A stretch of DNA of 64,000 nt from Thysanoteuthis rhombus (taxonomy: Eukaryota > Mollusca > Cephalopoda > Oegopsida > Thysanoteuthidae). Both the position numbers and the translations under genes were made by a program. Below the pieces are notes generated by a model that searched no databases, was not told the origin of the DNA, and saw only the letters and a list, made by a program, of their open reading frames with translations. The DNA is taken from positions 56,008,779-56,072,778 of the forward strand of contig OY735207.1 in assembly GCA_963457665.1 (NCBI GenBank). The letters run 5' to 3'. This document shows positions 11,590 to 22,710 of the stretch, in pieces (within the stretch, counting starts at the first letter, position 1; each line of letters starts with the position of its first letter).

Positions 11590-13530
11590 CCTTAAAAAGT
11601 TTTAATTTTCCAATGGATCCTAATATGGGGTATTATTTTGTTATTCCTTTTGCTGTGACGATGCAGAGATAACTGTACATTTTACTTGCTTCGAAATTCA
11701 ACTTCTTATTTTCCGTAGTCTATTGTCTTCTCTTCTTCAGTATTCCACTGCAATTTGTTGAGAAACCTTGGAGATATTATGTGTTGTGGACAGCTACGAT
11801 ACTTGAGAAGTTACTTTGCATGGATCTGCCGGAAAATATAATCTTTTCTCTTATAATCCATTGCTCTACCATTGCACAAAATTTAATTGAGAAATTTGGG
11901 TGATATTGTGCGGACAAATGGACAGGGAGATAGAAAGACAGACAGATAGATACGGATGAATAGATATACCTCTCCAAAATTGGTTGGAAGAAGTGGGAAA
12001 AAACAAAAACAAAAACAAACGTAGGGAACGGTGTAGCAAGTTGATGCATTGTCATTAATTTCAATGAATGATGACAGATAGCGTTGTGCGCAGGCGTCAA
12101 CATCGATCATATTCTGAGAAGGTGGACACCACAGCGGAAAACGTTCTTAAAAACTAAACTAAAAAAAAAAAAATGAGTTTGAGAACAAACATTTTTGTAG
12201 ACACCGTGGAAACCACAGCTCAATAAAACTCGTTTGGTTATCCGAAACGCCTATCCTTATTCTTAATTTGAGTGTAGATTTTGTGTTGTGATAATTCGAT
12301 TGTATAGCCCAAATGATGACGCGAAATAAAATGGTCTGGTCGGGGCTAGTTGTTACACTGTTGCATTAATGCATCTATCATAAATATGACTGCACACCCT
12401 AAGACGTTGTTCACGTTAAGAAAAGCTTCTACAGAAAAGACGCAAATTGGTAGCAACAAAAAAATCCACAGAGTTATACTAACCGACGCACCCAAGATGA
12501 ATTTATAAGAGTTTCTGGAAAAAAGGAGAAAAAGTAATCAAGGGAAACTGGACATTGAACTGTCCCAAAAGTCTTTTGGAGATGGGCAAAAAGATAAAGG
12601 CTACAAAATATTCTTGGTGTCTTGCATGCAGCGAAATCTGGCCAAACTCTACCCCAGGGGAGAAATGGGTGCTGTATATGAACTGTAAGGACCCAGAGTA
12701 ATGTTTGGATGAGAGAAACGCTTTATGCCACCCCTGTGAATGAAAGGATTTTCGATACTTGCTTTTGTTTAATGTTTATGATAAACATTACAAACTTTCA
12801 ACAGAAGAGATTGATTTAAGTTATCTTGTGAAACAACTGAATGGGTGGCAAAAATACTGGACCACAACTAAAATAGAGAAAAAAGGACCCAGAAACATCT
12901 AGATTCGCCAAAATGTAAAAATTATTAATAAACCTGTTAGAATAAGGTTACCCGTCAAAAAGCTTAAAAAGACCAAAACATTTGTCTGAATGGACTATTG
13001 ATGCATATCTACAAGTCTATTGACTAAACGCTGGGGCCAGGGACGCTGGAACAAACACAGATATATGGACACGCACATATACAAGGGATAGAACTCTTTG
13101 CGACATTTGGTGGCTCCGGTTGTTCAATGACCTTCTCACGGCAAAAATGTCTTTACATGACGCTTTGTAGTTTTTTGTTTAAAGGGAGGCACCAAAAACA
13201 GCAAAATCGTACCAGCTAGCCCCGTTTCCCTTACTTTTATTCTCGGCTGAAATAAAGGGAGTTAACTGTGTCATTTTTCTTTCGTAGTGATGTCAGTCTT
13301 CAGTTTCGGGTAATAGAGTTTGAGTTAATATTAGATTAAATGGGAAACTTATAGAGCATTGAAACTCCTTGTTAGGATCTTGGGGCGTCATTTCCTGTAA
13401 TCATTGTTTGTCTCTTCTGGGCTTAGTTACCGATTGTCCTTGCTTTAAAGAACAAGGATTGTGAAATGAGATTCCACCCCTTTTATTCCTTCGAAAATTG
13501 GATGGCCTGAAGGGAATTTGTTGATTAATG
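11590..13530. other. Unclassified sequence
   Basis: No supported gene. 12900-12960 ('ttaataaacctgttagaata') resembles the 3' part of repeat P3 at 46500. Minus-strand open frames at 11777-12110 are overlapping and without recognisable motifs. Confidence 0.45.
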
Positions 13531-14015
13531 ACACTGAGGAGGGAGGGAGGGATGGAGGGAAATGAATAGAATCTATGGGGGAAGGAGAAGGAGAAAACGG
13601 GAAAAAGAGAAGAAAAAGGGGGGGGGAGAAGGAGAAAAGGGAGGAGAAGGAGAAGGAAAGGGAGGAAGAGGAGGAGGAGGAGAAGGGAGCGGAGAAGAAG
13701 AAAAAATAGGAGAAGGAGATGAAGAAGAACAGGGGAGATAAAAAAGAAAAAAGGGATAAGGTGGAGAAGAAGAAGAAAAGGGAGAGGTGGAGAAGAAAAA
13801 ACGGAGGAGATAGAGAAGAAGAAGAAAAGGGAGAAGAAGGAGAGGAGGGAGAAGAAGGAAGGGGACGAGAAGAAGAAGAAAAGGGAGACGAAGAAAAAGA
13901 ATGTCGTTGAAAAAATGGAGAAGAGAAGGAAGAAGAATGTGGTGTTGAAAAGGGTGAAGAAAAAACAGAAAATGAAGAAAAAGAATATGAAGTTGAAGAA
14001 GAAAAGGCATATACA
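13531..14015 (+). repeat. Polypurine tract (GGA/GAA-rich, ~480 bp)
   Basis: The + strand is almost entirely A and G, with GAGAAGAAG, GGAGAAGG and AAAAAGAA blocks and few pyrimidine interruptions. The overlapping open frames of 147-248 codons on the minus strand are low-complexity F/S/P/L strings and are not genes. Such tracts can form intramolecular triplex DNA. Confidence 0.9.
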
Positions 14016-15580
14016 TCTGAAAAAAAAATCCAATCTATGATGGCGGCTGTGTACTTCCTGTTGGTCTTTCCTACCGTCAAACTTCCCACAACTTCCGGAT
14101 GTTGCAAAGGAAGCCACAGATCTTTTCAGGACGCATCCAAGTCTCATTACAACGTCACTTCCGGGTTTCTATTCATGGCAAGAAAAAGAGGAAAAACACG
14201 ATTTAATGGTTTCGGCTCAAGGACACTAAAAGCACTTTTGGAATTACGAATTGCTCAATCATTAACATTTACAGATCCTTGTTTTATATATATATATATA
14301 AAGAAATGAATGAAGTTCTATTTAAAATTATCGAAATAAAACAAAACTTGCCATATTGTGATTCTTTTCTCATACGGTCGGATTAACTATGATCCATAAC
14401 AATATTTATTCATGTATATGTATATATATTTACATATATACATATATGTGTGTGTGTGCATACTTTTATTTTGTACTTCAAAATATTCCCCTAGGTCCAT
14501 TTTGCATTTGTGACGAATTTGATTGAAGTGGCCTACAGACGAACAGGGTCAATTCTCTAAACATAAGCATATATGCAATTTTCCTCCCTATTTGTTTGAG
14601 CATTGATCCCTTTGGTTAGTTTAATTTCCCATTATGACATAACAATGGATATTGCGTCATAGAAATTCTCAAGACCTTATGTCTGATTACACATCAAACC
14701 AGTTTGGGTTAAGTTGAGTCTGGGGAAAAAAAACTTGAGATTAGTTCACATGAATTATTAAAAAGTAAATTTGCCAATAAAATAGCTTCAGGCTCCTCAG
14801 TGCTTATATATAAAAACAAAAACATCTTTTTTTACGAGTATTTGCTTGAGTATTGATAAAATTAATAAAATTGTGAAAAATTGAAAAAAAAAAAAAACAC
14901 GGACCAAGAAGTGATTTATAAAGACGGAAAATATTACTGCGGCGGCAAAATTGAACAATCTTACTTAACAAAGTTTAGTTACATGTGGGTACATGCAATT
15001 ATTAATATTTTTCTGTTTTCAGAATATGTTAACCTAAAAATGACAGAAAATATTTTGATGCTGTAGCAAAAGTTAACAATCTTATTTTCCAAATGAAATG
15101 TTGCTACTACATTAAAATATTTTTGTTTTTGTGATGTCAAAGTATTCTGAACCAAAACGAGAATGGATAATACTGAGGCACTTGACAGCTGCTTATTACG
15201 GCAATCGATACATAAATATTACCTCCATTTTTGACGGGTATATTACATAATAGACTAGTTTACCCTTGGCGTCAAAAGGAATGACGGCTATAAAATAAAC
15301 AGATTTGACGTTAGAAGCGTACCTAATAGCCTCTCTGGTTTTTGTGAGTTCAATCCTTGGATTGGATTGTGCGAAGAAAGCTATATAATCCGGTTCAGTG
15401 GAAGAGACGGACAAGCAACATTACAAGAACGAATTAAGTGATACGAGATATCTTCTGACCTGAACAGTAGAATGAGAGCAATCAATCCATTGTGAATTGT
15501 ATTATGGGTTTGGTTGAAAATTCCCTGAAGGGCGCCTGCAACGATGGGATACACCAGCCGAAACGTTAATATAACAAACA
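14016..15580. other. Unclassified sequence
   Basis: No supported gene. 14037-14309 is a 90-codon open frame running into a TATATA tract; 15196-15629 holds two short minus-strand frames. Neither has a recognisable domain. Confidence 0.45.
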
Positions 15581-15584
15581 AGAT

Positions 15585-15875
15585 GATGAGACCAGCCTCA
15601 GTAAAAACAAGAAACTTCGTTGATGTCACAGTTCTGCTAGACGGCAGAGTGAAACAAGTGAACCTTTGGACGAATATCTTGACCTTGAGAAAGAACTGTT
15701 GAAATGTGGAACAGTTGTACCCAGTATTATTTGAGCACTTGGAATAGTCATGAAATGCCCTAGAAAAGAGGTTTTAAAATCAACTCGAATACAAAGGAGA
15801 GTATTAAAGCGACCTGTTGTTCCTTAATAACAACCACAATATATTTAGATTGAACATGATGATGATGATGATTGA
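15585..15875 (+). pseudogene. REL-ENDO LINE 3' fragment with (GAT)n tail
   Basis: Readable pieces NFVDVTVLLDGRVKQ and, after a frameshift, KELLKCGTVVPSII and ALGIVMKC match the C-terminal endonuclease region of LINEs with a restriction-like (PD-(D/E)XK) endonuclease; intact homologues read IIDVAVPxDGRV...VVPIIIGALG. The copy is heavily 5'-truncated and ends in a short (GAT)n at 15858-15873. The next LINE copy follows on the same strand. The assignment is from motif recognition; frame breaks show it is dead. Confidence 0.65.
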
Positions 15876-15884
15876 TAGACAGAT

Positions 15885-17195
15885 ACACTAGTCCCCTTTT
15901 TGGATGTACAAAGGAAGAGCTCCAATCAATTGACCAGTAAACGAGGAAGCTTATGATACGCAGATAGTCTGTATGTGAAGTGAAAAGAAGGCAACAGGAG
16001 ACTTCTCATCATTGAAGACTGTGTGTAAAAGGCCAAAACAGGATTTAAAAAGTATATGCAAGCAAATGATTGAAGCAGTGCAGCAGACTAGAGAGTCGTA
16101 TACTAGGGAGCAGTGAATCAGACAACTATGAAAGAAAAATGGTAACAAAAAAAAAAAAACTACAGAGGGAAGACAGAAAATATCGTAGGGGAATGATCTT
16201 GAACATAGATACGCAAAGGAAATCTGAAAAGAGAAACTGAATTCCTCATTATAGTAGTCTGCAATAAACGCATTGAGATAAACTATGTCAAGGCGAAGAT
16301 CGACAGGACCCAAGCAAACTACAAATGCTACTAATGTAAAAAAAAGTTACGAGATTATGAACCGCATAAGCAGTGAATGTCTCAAACTAACCCCAGATGG
16401 AATACAAGTTCAGGCCCGACAGGGTAGCAGCTGTTATACATTTAGAACTATGCAAACAACTTGGATTCAACCATATAGACAAATGGTATCAGCACAAACC
16501 TGAAACATTTCTGGAAAATAGAAGCCACAAAACACTTCGGGACTTTCACATCTAAATTGACCACTCCATTCAAGCAAAGGGACCCAACCTGGTAATTGTG
16601 GACAAGGGATATAGAATATGCCAAGTTATAGACGCGGCTATGCCTGCAGATCCCAGAGAAAATATAAAAGTGAAAAACCAGGAAATTACTTGGACTTATC
16701 AAGCAAGCTGAAAAAAGAGTGGAATATGAAGGTGTATAAAAGACTAATAATAGTAAGCACACTTTGAACTATTCCAAGGACATTGAAAACAAGACTGGAG
16801 GAGCTGGTGATAAAAGGTAGGATTGTGACTATGCAGATCCCAGCACTACCAGGACTTTCACGAATTCTGAGGAGAGTATTGGGAATATGAAACCCACGAC
16901 CCGCAGCTGTCAGAAATTACCCAAGTGCTAGGATGAAAAATGCACGTGAAGTAAAGCTAGGAGATGTTGAGACGGTACAAACCACAGCGCTGCTGTGATG
17001 TGTAAGGACGCCAAAAGAAGTGTCGTAGAACCGGGGTTACTTACTGTCAAAGTGTTTAGCGACGCCCACCAGGCAACTGGCGTGAGACCGCTAATCACAC
17101 CATTGCTGCGGATTGTGAGAGTGTCAAGAAGAGGGCTGGACACTTGATGTGAGTTACTGACACTCAGTCTCCGGCGACACCCATCAGGCATCCGA
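15885..17195 (+). pseudogene. REL-ENDO LINE C-terminus and 3' UTR
   Basis: This is the C-terminal third of a non-LTR retrotransposon ORF of the type that follows reverse transcriptase with a zinc finger and a restriction-like endonuclease (R2/R4/Dong-like group). In order and across frames: the SPFLDVQRK and EELQSIDQ-like region (15890-15945); LQREDRKYRRGMILNIDT (16165-16220); a broken CCHC finger with ISSECLKLTP (16360-16395); LENRSHKTLRDFHI (16518-16557); GPNLVIVDKGYRICQVIDAA (16575-16640), which matches the RPDxVxxDK...IID endonuclease core with P-N in place of P-D; and ALPGLSRILRRVLGI (16843-16890). A 3' UTR (to about 17195) contains the 'gtctccggcgacacc' end block shared with the minus-strand copies. 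Many frameshifts and stops. Confidence 0.8.
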
Positions 17196-17235
17196 TGTTA
17201 AAATGTAAATAGTAATTGTAATAATGACAACAAGA

Positions 17236-17645
17236 TCAACTCGAAGAAGACCGAGAAAAAGAAGAACGAGGAGACAACTGAGAAGAAGAAGAAGAAGAAG
17301 AAGAAGAAGAAGAAGAAGAAAAAGAAGAATAAGAAGAAGAAGAAGAAGGAGAAGAAGAAGAAGAAGAAGAAAAAGAAGATCGAGGAGACAACTGAGAAGA
17401 AGAAGAAGAAGAAGAAGAAGAAGAAGAAGAAGAAGAAGAAGAAGAAGAAGAAGAAGGAGGAGGAGGAGGAGGAGAAGAAGAAGAAGAAGAAGAAGAAGAA
17501 GAAGAAGAAGAAGGAGGAGGAGGAGCAGGAGGAGGAGGAGCAGGAGGGGGAGGAGCAGGAGGAGGAGGAGAAGAAGAAGAAGAAGAAGAAGAAGAAGAAG
17601 AAGAAGAAGAAGAAGAAGAAGAAGAAGAAGAAGAAGAAGGAGGTG
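17236..17645 (+). repeat. (AAG)n/(AGG)n tract, tail of REL-ENDO LINE
   Basis: Almost pure AAG with AGG and GCAGGAGG interruptions, directly downstream of the LINE 3' UTR on the same strand. Two internal copies of 'gaggagacaactgagaag' (17268 and 17381) indicate a segmental duplication within the tract. Poly-L, poly-F, poly-S and poly-R frames here are artefacts of the repeat. Confidence 0.9.
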
Positions 17646-17649
17646 ACCA

Positions 17650-18440
17650 ACAATAACAGAGAAAAGAAAAAGGAAATACTGGATTGAACGAAATGGCAGC
17701 TTTAGGATAATCATAGGGATAATTACAGTTGTCTTTTTCTCCTTTCTTCACTTAGTTTACATAAACGAACAAGTGGTTGATTCCTAGTTCTCCCGTGTAA
17801 AATGGAGATAATTCCTGTTGGTCTCAAAATTAACTAAAGATTATCTCCCCCATGAAAGAAAGGCCGAAGTAAAAACATGGATTGTGTTGTTATTATTTGC
17901 TCCATAAGGAGAACAAACGAAAATGAATAAAAACAATCTTATTTCCATACAAAACCTTCAACATTTCACACACTCGTTCACACAACGTTCGAGAAAGCGC
18001 ACAGATGAATTTTACGATTCAATATAATCAAAGTAATAACACCATAATTCATGTAGATACTTCCGTTTTTCTTTGATAGCGAAGATAGTATTCAGTTGAT
18101 TTTAAGGCGAACGGGAGTTATCTTCATTCCACGCACGAAAACTAAGAATCTACCAAGAAGGGGAGAAAATTAAAAAAAAAAAAAAAAAAAAAAAGGCCCA
18201 AAGATCAAAGAGCGAAATCCAGATTTCTTTGTTCTCCACGTGCAAAATGGTGGCAAGGCTCACGGAGGCTCGCGGAGGCTCGCTTCGCTGCACGTGGTGC
18301 ACAAAAGACTCAGCGTTCCGCATCAGCCCATCTTGATAGCGACAGGGGGTCTCATTGTTTGCTGCCAAGAAGGCATTAAAAGCATAAAAGATATTTCGGT
18401 TGATGCTATCAAAAGCCAAACCGATCCACCAGACGAGCTC
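17650..18440. other. Unclassified sequence
   Basis: No supported gene. Poly-A of about 22 at 18173-18194, and a short triplicated 'ctcgcggagg/ctcacggagg' at 18257-18283. Confidence 0.45.
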
Positions 18441-18447
18441 TTTACAT

Positions 18448-18460
18448 AACACACACACAT

Positions 18461-18506
<46 letters not shown>
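18448..18506. repeat. (CA)n(TA)n microsatellite
   Basis: About 14 CA units followed by about 14 TA units. Confidence 0.95.
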
Positions 18507-18508
<2 letters not shown>

Positions 18509-18654
18509 AGAGAGATAGAGAAATTTATAGGATGTCCGAAAAGTATGGATCCATAAGCAAGAATGCATTTAAAGATTTTATTGTAGTAAATGCTCGATTG
18601 ATGTTATGGGATAGTGAATCTAGCACTGCATTGTGTTTGTGGATGTGCGTAGAT

Positions 18655-19035
18655 GTATGTGTGTGTGTGTGTGTGAGTCTTTGAATTTTATCTTTCAAAC
18701 ACGCACACACTTGCATATTCGCACACACACACACACTCACATATTTGTACACACATACGCACTTACTTATTCCCACACACACACTCACATATTCGTATCC
18801 CCACACCCACTCGTATATTCGCACGACCCCACACACACTCGCATATTTGCACACACACACCTATTCGCACACACACTTGCATATTCGCACGAACACTCGC
18901 ATATTTGCACACACACACTCACACATGTGCACACATACACACACACTCACTCACACACGTACGCACACTCACACATGCACACTCAAACACACTCATGTGC
19001 ACGCATCCTCTCACACACACAAACACACACACATA
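18655..19035. repeat. CA-rich cryptic minisatellite
   Basis: About 380 bp of (CA)n blocks alternating with 'tcgcatattcg' or 'tcacatatttg' spacers roughly every 20-25 bases. HTHTHT and VCVCV frames here are repeat translations. Confidence 0.85.
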
Positions 19036-19194
19036 AGTATTGGCAAATTACTAAGAGCTAATACAGCATAAAAGATATTTTTGGTCGATGCAGGGTTCAG
19101 GCAACCTTTTGTGTGATGCCAACGCAAGTATATCCGTTGTCTGACGTGCGGCGTTCCTGATATTTAAGCAGGAAATGACCCTCGCGTCACCAAG

Positions 19195-19345
19195 ATGAGT
19201 GTTTTATGCAAAGCAGCTCGTCTGCAGAATTGGTTTCGCTTTTGATAACATATTTTAATGGCACCCTATCAAAGGATGATATTCTTATCAGACAGAAACA
19301 CATGTTTGGACTATTTTAGGCCTGCATTCATATTGTAAACAGACG
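19195..19345 (+). repeat. Flanking repeat, copy 1 (pairs with 20340-20460)
   Basis: 'gatgatattcttatcagacag' and 'actattttaggcctgcattc' correspond to 'gaatgatattctcactagacag' and 'tctattttaggtctaacttt' at 20393-20450, so related sequence lies on both sides of the split family A copy. Confidence 0.5.
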
Positions 19346-19417
19346 CCGGTAATTGTTATTGGCGTAATGAACGTTGGCACTGTAATTAAACCCTAACGGC
19401 TCATCTGTATATATCAG

Positions 19418-19600
19418 TTAGAAGCCGCCAACCAAAACTGCCAGCATAGTCAACATGGGTTTCTTCAGTTTTTAAGTGATTCTGCCTTGCTTTCTATCAA
19501 GTCACCGTAGCCCCAAAAATGGCCCAACCAACCAGCTAAGTTGGTAAAGATTCTTCTCTCCTCGAATGTATGTATGTATGTATGTATGTATGTATGTATG

Positions 19601-19641
<41 letters not shown>
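19418..19641 (+). repeat. Family A repeat, left half, with (TATG)n(TATC)n
   Basis: It begins GAAGCCGCCAACCAAAACTG and runs through 'ggtttcttcagtttttaag' into (TATG)n(TATC)n at 19566-19641, the position where other family A copies carry a short tatgtatg stretch. The right half resumes at about 19960. Confidence 0.75.
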
Positions 19642-19958
19642 GGTAGTGTTTGTGTGTCTGGGCGCTCCTGATCACTTTTTGGGGGGTACATTCGCGTGCA
19701 TACACCACTCAGCACCAACTAAAAACATTATTTTTTGTTTTTGATTTAAAAAAAAAAAATTATGAGATCTGTGTGGTCATTATGGACCAACATAAATCTT
19801 CTGCTGATATTTTTGAACAAGTTTAAATAAGAGATCGTTTTTTTTCTTTTTTTGATTTTAGATAAAAGATCTCTTTTTAAAAATAATTTTACTTTTTTTT
19901 GTACATAATTACTTTTGGCACTTTCACAGGCCACGGAGATCCATTTATGCAAGGTACG
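19642..19958. other. Sequence interrupting the family A copy
   Basis: About 320 bp between two (TATC)n stretches. It ends in 'atttatgcaaggtacggat', also found at 2190. It looks like an insertion inside the microsatellite of family A; no gene is seen. Confidence 0.5.
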
Positions 19959-20275
19959 GATCTATCTATCTATCTATCAATCTTGCATGGAGAACAAAGG
20001 AGCTAGAGGAGTGAAAATGTAAACATTTACTCTTCATCATGTCTTGAATTCTTTTTTTTCGAATTCCCTGCTTAAGTAAGTTTCCATCCAAGTAGAGGTG
20101 AATTCACAATATAAGTTTATGCTAAACTGGCCTCTTGGCGAGGGAAGCAACGTAACTATTGATCACTCCCTCTTTCCGATTTTGTAATTGATCATCCCCA
20201 ACGAGATATTTTGCCTAACGACCCTGGCAAAGCGATCGTCTATATTCAGTGATTAACCAGACCTATTTTGATTTT
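19959..20275 (+). repeat. Family A repeat, right half
   Basis: It resumes at (TATC)n, then 'ggagctagaggagtgaaaatg', 'agtttatgctaaactgg', 'ttgatcactccc' and 'cagtgattaaccagacc', the normal order of the second half of family A. Confidence 0.75.
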
Positions 20276-20589
20276 AATGAATAGTACAGTATCAGTCAAA
20301 AGTATTAGTAATAGTAGTAGTAGTAATGTGACATCTGGATACATGCCACAATTTGTATTTTTACACTGACACTTTTGCTTTTCATGGCACAAAGAATGAT
20401 ATTCTCACTAGACAGTGTTCATACGAGTCTATTTTAGGTCTAACTTTGTATTAAGGCAAGAGTAGCCAATTCCTTGTCAAATCGAATTGTTTGCTTGCAT
20501 TGAAAGTTTTATTTTGTCATATTTGCTTTTCCTTTTTTCAATTGAAAAGAAAAAAAATGAAACGAGATCTTGTCTAAAATTATTATTAT

Positions 20590-20850
20590 CATTACTCATC
20601 CTAACACTAACCGCCTGGAGGTCACACCTGAAGATTGAGCGACAGCAAGTCTCCTCAGGCTTCCAGTCCTCCTCTCTACACTCTCGCAGTGAACAAAAGT
20701 GCTGTGGTTCACAGTTTCACACCAGTTGCCCGGTGGTTATCGCTGAAGGCCAAGTGAAAGTAAGTCGCCTCAGCCCCCTCTCACCTCTACCTCACCTATC
20801 ATAATAGTGCTGTGGTTCGTACCTCCACCATCATTTGTGGTTTGTTGTAT
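20590..20850 (-). mobile_element. REL-ENDO LINE 3' UTR, copy a
   Basis: Only 3' UTR is present. It holds two related units, 20628-20741 and 20742-20840, each with 'gagtgacagcaagtctcctcag'-like, 'gtgctgtggtt' and 'cacaccagttgcccggtggtt' blocks. Its 3' end faces left, where a short 'attattattatcatt' tail sits at 20581-20596. Orientation is fixed by comparison with the coding-linked copy at 15.9-17.2 kb. Confidence 0.7.
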
Positions 20851-20886
20851 TTTTTCCTCTCCTTTTCATTCCTCTTCTCTCTTTTA

Positions 20887-21366
20887 GGCCACTGGTGGAG
20901 GTTGAGTGACAGCAAGTCTCCTCAAATCTCCAGCCCTCCTCTCCTCATTCTCATAGACCACAGTAATACTGTGGTTTACAGTTTCACACCAGTTGCCCAA
21001 TGATCATTGCTGAAGACTGAGTGACAATAAGTCTCCTCAGGTCTTCAGCCCACATCTCTTCTCTCCTTCGCCATTCACACCAGTGCAGTGGTTCACATCT
21101 ACGATTCCATTATCCTTACTCTGTTAGGCCTCTGCTAAGATTCATTATTGCAATCTTTATATTTCTCGCACTTTCCTTGGTATCCGTGCGGTCCCTAATG
21201 GTGCCGAGGTCTATATTGTCTCAATCTTTCTTTTTATACCGAGCTTCTTTAGTCTCGCCCTCTGTGTCTTTTAGACAGTTCCCAGAGTGCCTACTATGAC
21301 TGGCACTACCCTGACTTTCATGTTCGAGATCTTCTTCAGTTCTCTAGCTAGATCTTGGTATTTTTC

Positions 21367-21367
<1 letters not shown>
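20887..21367 (-). pseudogene. REL-ENDO LINE 3' end, copy b
   Basis: A minus-strand 3' UTR pair (20887-21108) is preceded, in element sense, by coding remains at 21110-21365: KYQDLARELKKISNMKV followed in frame by RVVPVIVGTLGTV, the conserved end of the restriction-like endonuclease domain, then IETI and PLGTARIPRKVREI. A pyrimidine-rich stretch (20845-20886) takes the place of a tail between this copy and copy a. The insertion is 5'-truncated and dead. Confidence 0.8.

Positions 21368-21421
<54 letters not shown>
21368..21421. repeat. (ATT)n microsatellite, tail of LINE copy c
   Basis: 18 ATT units directly at the 3' end of the minus-strand LINE copy that follows, so on the element strand it is an (AAT)n tail. 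Confidence 0.95.
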
Positions 21422-21665
21422 GAATGTTCACGTCAGATGCCTGCTGTCCACAACCGTGCTGTAGTTTGTGCTATCTCACCAGATGCATGGTGGTTATTGC
21501 TGAAGGCTGAGTGACAGCTATATTTTCATGTGATTTTTTTCCTTCCAGCAATTCAGCCATTGGTGATGGATGGAGGTCTTAAGTCTTTTATTTCTAGGAC
21601 TCTCCACAGTATTTGGGCAGACCATGGTAGTGCCATTCGACGGTCAAACTTTTAGTTAGGTTCCA
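21422..21665 (-). pseudogene. REL-ENDO LINE 3' end, copy c
   Basis: It has the 3' UTR blocks 'aaccgtgctgtagtttgtgct' and 'gaaggctgagtgacagc', followed on the minus strand by a short remnant equivalent to ALLGTARILRRVLEI at 21590-21645. It is head-to-tail with copies a and b. Confidence 0.65.
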
Positions 21666-21989
21666 TGTTTCAGCTCCTACTTTCCAGGGCAGTCGGTGTA
21701 CATGCCTGGGGGTTGATGAAGAATCAAAGCTTGTGTAATGGTGGTCGATTGTGTAAAAGGTTCAGGGACATCCACTTTATTTGCCAACCCTGAGGAAGAT
21801 AGATTCCATTGATCGCTATTATTGTGATGAAAGGCACAGTATAATTAAACATAGCAACTCATTTGTATGCATTTTTTAATGACGTGATTTATGAAGATTG
21901 AATTCGTCTGAGAGCCAACACGTATAGATATATATCAATACTAAACTCATACAGTATTCTGGCACAATGCCAAACAGTTAGAGAGAACA

Positions 21990-22085
21990 AGCCTGGATCA
22001 TGCTAGGTTAAAATCAATTCCTACTTTTATTCCGATGATCACTGCAACTTTTGTAATGTAATGAATAAATCAGTAGATATGTAAG
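21990..22085 (+). repeat. SINE S fragment (leader part)
   Basis: 'aagcctggatcatg' followed by 'tattccgatgatcactgcaacttttgtaatg' is the leader of SINE family S, also seen at 47.9, 53.2 and 54.7 kb. The tRNA-like part is absent. Confidence 0.6.
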
Positions 22086-22545
22086 TCTTGTCAGTCTGGC
22101 TCAACCAGGTAGAGAACTACCAACCGATGGACAGATCGAGAATCCAAGGGAGATCATTATGTGTGATAAAGTCGGACTAACTTTCCTGCGTATGAGTTCA
22201 TCAATAACATCTGGCAGTCTCTCCTCATTAGAGACTTCTTTTAAAAACGTTTTCGGTCAAGTAGCCCTCCCCCGGTCTTCATCGGGGATTGTCTGTTCTA
22301 GAACGTGGAACCACTAATCGGAGCACTTGTTCGGTGGGATTGGACTCGTCTTATCTGTTTTTTGTATGTCTGGGTTCTGTTTCTAAGTTTCCTCTCTTGT
22401 ATTGGGTAATCTGTTTTGTTTTTGCTTAAAAAAAAAGTCTATAATCAGGAGAGGCTCCCAGATGTTATTGATAAACACATGGACAAGTTCTACCTATCAT
22501 ACGTAATGATGGATATACTCTAACAAAATTCAAATAAGAACGGTT

Positions 22546-22710
22546 AGGATTTATTAATCATATAGTTATATCGCTTTCGATCAATTTGACGGGACGGACA
22601 AATTAGGTAGGGATTGTTCTTATTTTTACGGTAGGAAAACAAATTCAATTCCAGCCACTGACTTGGACCGGAGTCTGACGATAGAGAGGCAATGAGATCG
22701 TGTTGCAATA
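22546..22710 (+). repeat. SINE S-related, left arm of inverted pair
   Basis: It contains 'tgacgggacggac', 'ggattgttcttatttttacg', 'ggaaaacaaattcaattcc' and 'agccactgacttgg'. The same blocks occur on the opposite strand at 23570-23740. The 'acggtaggaaaacaa...caattcc' part is the tail of SINE S. Confidence 0.7.

Noticed and set aside
13401..14147. 248-codon minus-strand ORF rich in F, S, P and L
   Set aside because: Translation of a polypurine tract; three overlapping frames are open at once, which indicates low complexity, not coding.
17184..17751. Long poly-leucine, poly-phenylalanine, poly-serine and poly-arginine open frames
   Set aside because: All six-frame readings of an (AAG)n/(AGG)n tract; no unique sequence or start context.
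18633..19071. HTHTHT-rich open frames
   Set aside because: Translation of CA-rich repeats.
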